From Vitrella brassicaformis (taxonomy: Eukaryota; Sar; Vitrellaceae): a stretch of DNA of 64,000 nt. The position numbers and the translations under genes are program-made. The DNA lies in contig CDMY01000479.1 in assembly GCA_001179505.1 (NCBI GenBank), positions 1 through 64,000 on the forward strand, written 5' to 3'. The notes under the pieces were generated by a model. That model worked only from the letters and a program-made list of their open reading frames with translations, was not told the DNA's origin and did no database searches. Positions 58,442 to 64,000 of the stretch are shown in pieces (the stretch's first letter is position 1; the number at the start of each line of letters is the position of its first letter).

Positions 58442-60258
58442 TCAAACGCTGCTGGAAGCACATCGCTGAGACACAAGGAAAGAGACAACAATGATGGCTG
58501 AACCAAAAGAGAACAATGACGGCTTACCTGTGTCGATGGAAGCCGTTTCAGTAACAAGGATCTTAAACAAATGGAGCCAGCCCCCCATCCACCCAAACAA
58601 ATGGACCACCCAAGTGCAGTGCATCGGCTCGCGCCTGTGCTGTGCACGTGGCGTGTCTGTGTGTAGGTGTGTAAGTCTGTGTGTGTACCTTTGGCGTGTC
58701 GCCTGAAAGCGTCACGGATGGTGGAGGAAAAGTCTATCGAGAAGATCGTCGACCTTCGTACGTTGTGCACTGTCTCGTTCGATACAAAACAAACCTGCAG
58801 AAAAGAGAGGGTGTGTCATTTGATAACACAGTGCAGCCGCACACTAGTCTCTGTTCGCGCGGCGCCGACCTGAATCACATATGAAGCGAATGTCTCGTCG
58901 TTTGCAGAAACCCACAGGTGGAGACTGACCAGCTGTTCCCTGTTCTCCCGAGAAGATGTCTGAAGAAAAGCATAGCGGGCATGTGGCTACATCCATAAAA
59001 GACCAGACAGTGAAGCGTGTCTCATGTGAATAGAAAGGACACCTCCGGCAGGGATGATTTTCACACTCTCTTTCGCTTGGTTGCTGAGATCGAGCGGCCT
59101 GTATCGGTTCAATTTCCTCAAAAACCATCCCATGAGTCGACACATTCGTCAACATGGGCCCGTACCATTCATGACTGATAATGAGTTTCATCTTCTCGAT
59201 CCGCCGCATGAAATTGGTATACGTCTGCATGCGCACCCGCATGTGACGTACACGTCTCTGGCAGCTCTCTGCGATCTTACCTTCTCGGCTTGCAGAAGGG
59301 AGACAGTTCTGATGCCGGCTGCTTTGGCTGCGTCTTCGAAGGTCTTTTTTTTCTTCCTGGTCCAGCTGCATGCATTCAATGGGACAGCGTGACGGGGGAA
59401 AAGCTGTCTGTCGCCGACCTTTCCACTGATGTATTTCTCATACAGCCGGTGCTGCATTATGGCAGACCACACGACTGGAGATCAATCATGGTATCGCAGT
59501 CCGTGTTTGCCTGTACAATAACAAGGACGGAGGAAGAAAAGAGCTTTGAGCCTAGTCTGAAGTTATTACGTGGATGATGTGTTTCGATCTGCATCACAGG
59601 TGGACACAGACAAAGGCGGCATGCGCATTGTGGTTGCTGGGGACCTACCTGTTGACCATTACAGTCTGGCTGTCAACATTTAGTACTGCAGCAGCTCTCG
59701 TAGCCTCTCTCAACATGCCCAGGACCACGCCTACACTCAACACAATCCGTGAACTCATGAACTTACGGGATCGCTCTCAAACCGTAAAGGATTATTTTAG
59801 TTTGTTCTATCGAGCACGGCATCTCGCCCGCCCACCTGAAGGCAAGGGGATGACAGTAAAGTAAGCATCCATTTGTCTCCGCCTCTTTAGTTAGGCACCT
59901 TGCCGATGAATGTAAGGCTATGTAAGGCTGCCCGAAGGTGATCCATTGGGTACCGGAGCGGTCAATGCACCTGACCAACATCATGTTTGTGTGAATTGTG
60001 GCATGTTGGAGTCGTGGGAGAGTCAGTAGCTCCAATACTGAACCCACACAGACACACAGAAAGGATGACCGTGAGTGACAGGCAACCAGCCCTTTGTCTC
60101 CACCTATCGTCTTGCTGAAACCCTTTCTCTTGCATGCGATCGTCGTAGCGGCCGGCCTTCTCCTCCTCGGCCTCATCCAAACCAAACCTGAAAACGACAA
60201 CAAGAGTGACTGTGCGCACTGGCGATTCATTCTCCGTACTCGTCTACGTCGTTAGCCA
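58442..60258 (-). CDS. Possible multi-exon gene of unknown function
   Basis: Protein-like blocks bounded by plausible AG/GT sites on the - strand: MANDVDEYGE (60258-60229), FGLDEAEEEKAGRYDDRMQE (about 60190-60125), AIMQHRLYEKYISGKVGDRQ and TFEDAAKAAGIRTVSLLQAE (about 59465-59290), YTNFMRRIEKMKLIISHEWY and MVFEEIEPIQAARSQ (about 59225-59075), VCFVSNETVHNVRRSTIFSI with SSTIRDAFRRHAK (about 58790-58690), and ILVTETASIDTG (about 58560). A stop near 58442 could end it. No family recognised and not all junctions connect, so this may be a decayed gene. One copy of a 95-bp direct repeat (58567-58661) falls inside a putative intron. Confidence 0.33.
58567..58661. repeat. 95-bp direct repeat, copy 1
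   Basis: Near-identical to 60535-60628 (starting ACAAATGGAGCCAGCC and ending GTGGCGTGTCTGTG), about 1.97 kb away in the same orientation, differing mainly by one base in a C run. Origin unknown. Confidence 0.8.
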
Positions 60259-60534
60259 TGTGTGCATCGACGCCACCCCCACCACCACCGCTGTCCTCGA
60301 CATGATCCACATGGACACACAACAGTGGACAAGGGCGGAACAGCTATCGGCTCACGACCCCCCATGAGTCATTCCTGCCTCACCATCACTCAGAACATGC
60401 ATCGAAACATACTCTCATGTAAGTGTAATGCACTCATGAACCGCGAGCGTCGATACGGAGGAATGCTCTCTCTCTCTCTCTCTCTCTCTCCATCTGTGTG
60501 TGTGTGTACTGCCAAGATACACAAATCAATGAGG

Positions 60535-60628
60535 ACAAATGGAGCCAGCCCCCATCCACCCAAACAAATGGACCACCCAAGTGCAGTGCATCGGCTCGCG
60601 CCTGTGCTGTGCACGTGGCGTGTCTGTG
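60535..60628. repeat. 95-bp direct repeat, copy 2
   Basis: Second copy of the 58567-58661 sequence. It lies in the gene-poor stretch 60259-60754, which also has a (CT)n tract (60467-60490) and no supported exon. Confidence 0.8.
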
Positions 60629-60754
60629 CGTGTGTGTGCACGTGGGCCGCGACTGCCAATCGGACATCACCTATTGCAAGACACAACAAAGGTCCATTCA
60701 GCAAGAAACACCCTCTCACCTTCTCTGTCGCACGTTCAGCTACATGTAAGTACC

Positions 60755-61405
60755 TTACTTGTCGTCGCCCTTGCTGACCGCGGCCTTGGGGTGGCTGCTC
60801 AGCAGCTCCTTGATGTGGAACAGGAGCTTGATGACCTTCTTCGCGGCCTCAACGCCCTCCTCCCACGTCATGTGTGCCGCGTGTAGAGCCCACAGCAGCC
60901 GCAACACCCACAGCAGCAGCAGCAGCAGCACGGTCAGCAGCGCCACCACGACGATGGCACCATGCCCGCTCCTCAATGCAGTCCCCGAACAAACGCACGG
61001 AATAGTAGCTTTCCATACTACACAGGCGTGCGAAGGGATGGCGGTCTCGACTGTCTGTGTCGGTCACGGTGTGGAAGGGCGGCGCGTCCCACTCTTTCTC
61101 CCTGCCGTCCCAACATCCGTTCCCTCCCCATCTTCTCTCACCTTCCGGTCGATGTGGATGTACCACAGCTCATTGGTGAGCTGCCCGCACATCTTGCTGT
61201 CCAGACGATGGTACAGCGGCTCCCCTGACTCACTTTCCACGCAGCCCACAACGTACTCGCACTTCGGCATCCTTAGGCTCCGGTTGGCTGCCGCTGCTGC
61301 CGCCGTGGAAGTCGGTGAGCCGCCGCCGTTGCCGAGCAGAGGAACACCGACTGCACACACAGAGATGAAAGTGAATGACACATGCCGGACCTTTCGGATT
61401 CTCAT
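60755..61405 (-). CDS. Paralogue or fragment of the NELWYVHVERK family with C-terminal TM (family copy 2)
   Basis: Read on the - strand: SLRMPKCEYVVGCVESESGE, MCGQLTNELWYIHIDRK (ending about 61142), REKEWDAPPFHTVTDTDSRD (about 61110-61050), MESYYSVRLFGDCIEERAW, then in a shifted frame a TM segment IVVVALLTVLLLLLLWVLRL (about 60955-60895) and a tail EGVEAAKKVIKLLFHIKELL ending SKGDDK-stop near 60755. The first half matches the gene at 52805-54136, but the TM tail is not present there. An unresolved splice, or a frameshift near 60980, separates the two parts. Start Met at 61405 is uncertain because the right duplicon boundary (about 61375) falls here. Confidence 0.45.
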
Positions 61406-62187
61406 TACTTGTCAGCCAGAGCGTTAGCCAGGACGTAGCACTCGTGCGTGTGTTCTGTGCCGGCTCCGGTAATCGTGGCCGGCCTCCGCTGCCCTCAAAA
61501 AACAAGTGGCTTCATGAATGGCCAGCAGTCGGCCGAAAGCCCGCATCCGCTGAGCGTCTTGTCGTTGTTGTCACGATTGTCCTCCTTCCCTCTCAGACAC
61601 AGAAAGAAGGCCTCGGGCTGCAGCTGCAGTACGGGGCATCAGTGGAAAGGGAAGCGGTGACAGGAAGCAGCGGTCAAAATGCCAGAAAATTCAAATATGG
61701 CGTCTCGTAGGGTTTGGAGGGCGGGTTTGTCCCCAATTCTCGACGCCTTCGAGCCATCAACAAACAAGAACAAATGGCTTATAATTTGGCACTGCCGTGA
61801 GCTGAAGATGCCTCCAGCCTTCATTCCATTCTCATCGGTAAGGCCACACGATAGATATCCCAATGAATGCATGAGCCAGTGGCATATGCATCGCTGAGAT
61901 AGCCAGAAGGCAATACAGCAACGACAGACGCACATGGCTCACCCCCCTGGATGGATGCGTGTGATACTCTGTCAGATTTGATGAGAGGCTGAGGTTTTAC
62001 AGACGGCTGGCGGCAGCGCTGACGGCATCGGGCCTCTTCTCTTGACGATATGTCATTTGCAGCTGTGTGGAGGCCGCCGGCTACCACCTGAGGAGTGAGC
62101 CAGACACACAAGGATGGATGGATGGATGGATGGATCTCATCTCCCTCGCCCTTCTCCTTTGGTGCAGGTGGTTGATCTGTGCCGACG
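61375..62187. repeat. Edge and 5' flank of the right (inverted) duplicon
   Basis: Reverse-complement match to about 22610-23463, including the CATGAAGCCACTTGTTTTTTG block (copy here near 61497-61517), the ACCGATGAGAATGG.ATGAA block near 61825-61845, and the (GGAT)n block at 62114-62133. Length differences are small, so the duplication is fairly recent. No exon is supported with confidence. Confidence 0.7.
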
Positions 62188-64000
62188 ATGGACGTCAGTA
62201 GCGATGGCGGCCCGGCGCCCTCACGAGGTGATGACACACTCACACATGCAACCACACGTCGACTGATGGCCGTCAGCCGCCAATAGTGTCATGCCTTGTG
62301 CGTGGTGATGGTGTGATGCATTCAGGGGAGGAGGGCGGAGGATCAGGTGGCGATAAGGATAGCTTGCGGGATGTCATAGACAAGATACACTCGGTGAGAG
62401 AAAGATAGAGAGGGGAGGGATGGCAAGCTGCCCCATATACTGCAGCGGTTCGATTGTTGGCTCTGCGGTGCGCAGGTCACCTCACGGATGGCCGAGAGCT
62501 CTCAGGCGGCGAAGGTGAGGATAGCACATGCCGACTCCAATAAACAGGTCAGCACAAACACACACACATACATGCAGCCAGCCATGTGCCCACACTCACT
62601 CATTCCTGTGTACTTTGCAGGGCTGTGCAACGTTGGCTGGCCGTTTGTCTGGTGTCCTGAAGACTCTCACAGACGTCGACTCGATGCTCAGCGACGAGCT
62701 GGCACAGATTCCCAGCGTCGACCACAACACAACAGTAGGATGAAGCGACCAATAGGAGGGCACACACGAGCTGGTCACTGACCTGCATCTGTCTGCGTCT
62801 GCCCATTTCAGCGAAAGGGCGGTGACCGCAAGACGTTTCGGTGGCTGTACAATGTCAGCGACAGTCGGACGGCGGGCGTGTCTGAGAGTTCGGACGAGAC
62901 CGACAGGGCAGCGCAGCACAGCAAGGCGGTATGCACGTGCTCACACAAGGATACGGTGCATCCGCGAAATGGACCATCTCGTGGGATCAGGTGTCTGTTG
63001 GTGATGGGAAGCGCTCACGGGTCGGGACCAGCTCGCCTGCTGCTGCTGGTGCTGCTGCTGCCAGTAGTGATGGAGGTACGCATGAGCACCGGCCCACCAA
63101 AGGCAGCAAACATCGTTATCATCGCGCCTTCAGGTTGTTCGATTGGCGCATCTGATGCAACAGCAGCAGCAGCAGCGAGACTGCGGGGAGCGCAGTCTCG
63201 CCAGCTCACACAGGTGAAACACACATAGATAAGACCATCTCCAGCGCATACATGCCTTCTCCTTCTGTTGTGTGTGTGTGTGTCAGGATTACGGCCGGCC
63301 GTGTCTGCCTGGTCTGCCCGAGGGCGTCATGGGCCACATGGGGTCGTTCATGACGACGAGGACGGCGACAGCTCGCCTGACGCGCGTCAACAAGGAGACC
63401 CGCCAGAAGGCCACCGACGACACCTTCGGCGTATTCCGGCACTTCAGTATGACGAAGGACGAGGAGGCCAAATACCAGGCCATTCGCAAGCTGAAGGACT
63501 TGAAGCACCTGGTGAGATGGGGAGTGGAGTGCGCGACATTTGTTGATTTGATCACCCCTGTCTTTCTGTGTGTGTGCAGGGCAAGATCCGGACAGCACAT
63601 GTGGAGGCGTCCGGTGTGGTGCCGTGTGTGGTCGAGCTGCTCGAGAGGTCCTCAGCGACGCTAAAGGAGCTGTACGTGTCGCCTGACGACAAGGTCCACA
63701 ACGGCGACACATACGTAGATAAAGACGGCACACCCATCCCACCGGCGCGCCCTGCCGGGGTCGCAACACCCTTTCCCAGCCTCACACATATGAACATTCA
63801 GTCCAACGTGTGGCTCGACCACATCAGGTACTGCATCGTATCGACCGACACAGACAAGGGAGAGCAACAATTGTTTACCTGACACATAACATACGTCGTT
63901 GTGCTGATTGCTGGCGTGCAGCGTCCGTCGGTGGGCCCTCCCAGCCCTCACGAGTCTTCGAGTCAGCAATCCTGCCCAGTGGGATGGGTCAGCTCCCGAG
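62188..64000 (+). CDS. F-box-like protein, right copy of the inverted pair (3' end outside window)
   Basis: ATG 62188 (MDVSSDGGPAPSRG) opens exons at 62188-62227, 62326-62393, 62476-62547, 62621-62734 and from 62812, encoding DSLRDVIDKIHS, VTSRMAESSQAAKVRIAHAD, TLAGRLSGVLKTLTDVDSML and RKGGDRKTFRWLYNVSD. The F-box-like block YGRPCLPGLPEGVMGHMGSF with LTRVNKETRQKATDD follows a GT-rich intron at about 63290-63420, then KHL/GKIRTAHVEASGVVPCVVE, SSATLKELYV and FPSLTHMNI. It is the + strand counterpart of 19421-22609. The sequence between 62929 and 63285 can be read as one long in-frame exon ending LTQ, or with a further intron; only the first option keeps phase into DYGRP. Degradation-adaptor role is speculative. 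Confidence 0.58.

Noticed and set aside
59290-59864. + strand exon-like blocks (e.g. GGMRIVVAGDLPVDHYSLAV)
   Set aside because: They overlap stronger - strand exon candidates and end quickly in stops; neither strand is certain, and only the - strand chain was listed, at low confidence.
1-64000. tRNA or rRNA genes
   Set aside because: No cloverleaf with A/B boxes or conserved rRNA segments was noticed by eye; a tRNAscan-SE/Infernal run would be decisive.

Overview
The window is eukaryotic nuclear DNA from an intron-dense, GC-rich protist. Most genes are split into many short exons (often 30-250 nt) by short introns, and these are loaded with (GT)n/(AC)n tracts ending in a TG-rich stretch before CAG or TAG. 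The gene set fits an alveolate alga with a complex plastid, most likely a chromerid such as Vitrella: a glutaredoxin with a signal peptide followed by an AAA-F transit motif, a starch-binding protein, a cilium-type adenylate kinase 9, and a twinfilin. The taxon is an inference from gene content; no marker gene was compared.

Layout, left to right. 1-165: 3' end of an unknown + gene. 337-3487: AIF-like Rieske/flavin oxidoreductase (+). 4151-4738 (glutaredoxin, -) and 4835-7004 (twinfilin, +) share a 96-bp divergent promoter. 8361-9510 and 11120-12132: tandem paralogous secreted proteins (-), the first carrying a frameshift, separated by degenerate repeats. 12423-14625: eight EF-hands built from four duplicated pairs (+), followed by an exon cluster to 15110. 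15668-16804: remnant of a non-LTR retrotransposon (-) with a 300-N gap. 17194-18928: tandem starch-binding modules (+). 19421-22609: multi-exon F-box-like protein (-). 24323-25324: truncated IQ/DExH helicase fragment (+). 25739-39592: a 13.8-kb adenylate kinase 9-like gene (-). 40114-43129: GOST-family seven-TM protein (-), divergent from 43340-48690, a kinase/M23-like/class III aminotransferase fusion (+). 49207-52177: LAS1-like pre-rRNA processing factor (+). 52805-54136: unknown protein (-), divergent across a second 300-N gap from 54537-57759, a secreted EEP-fold nuclease (+). 58-61.4 kb: dispersed repeats plus poorly resolved - strand exons, one group paralogous to the 52.8-kb gene. 62188-64000: inverted paralogue of the 19.4-kb gene (+), cut by the window edge.

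These genes look like ordinary eukaryotic neighbours rather than an operon. The accessory features are duplications: a tandem secreted pair, an inverted segmental duplication about 38 kb apart, a duplicated P-loop exon and several dispersed repeats. No CRISPR array, rRNA or convincing tRNA was seen. Exon boundaries were read by eye from frame, GT(GC)/AG sites and protein continuity, so individual junctions can be off; each CDS entry spans introns.
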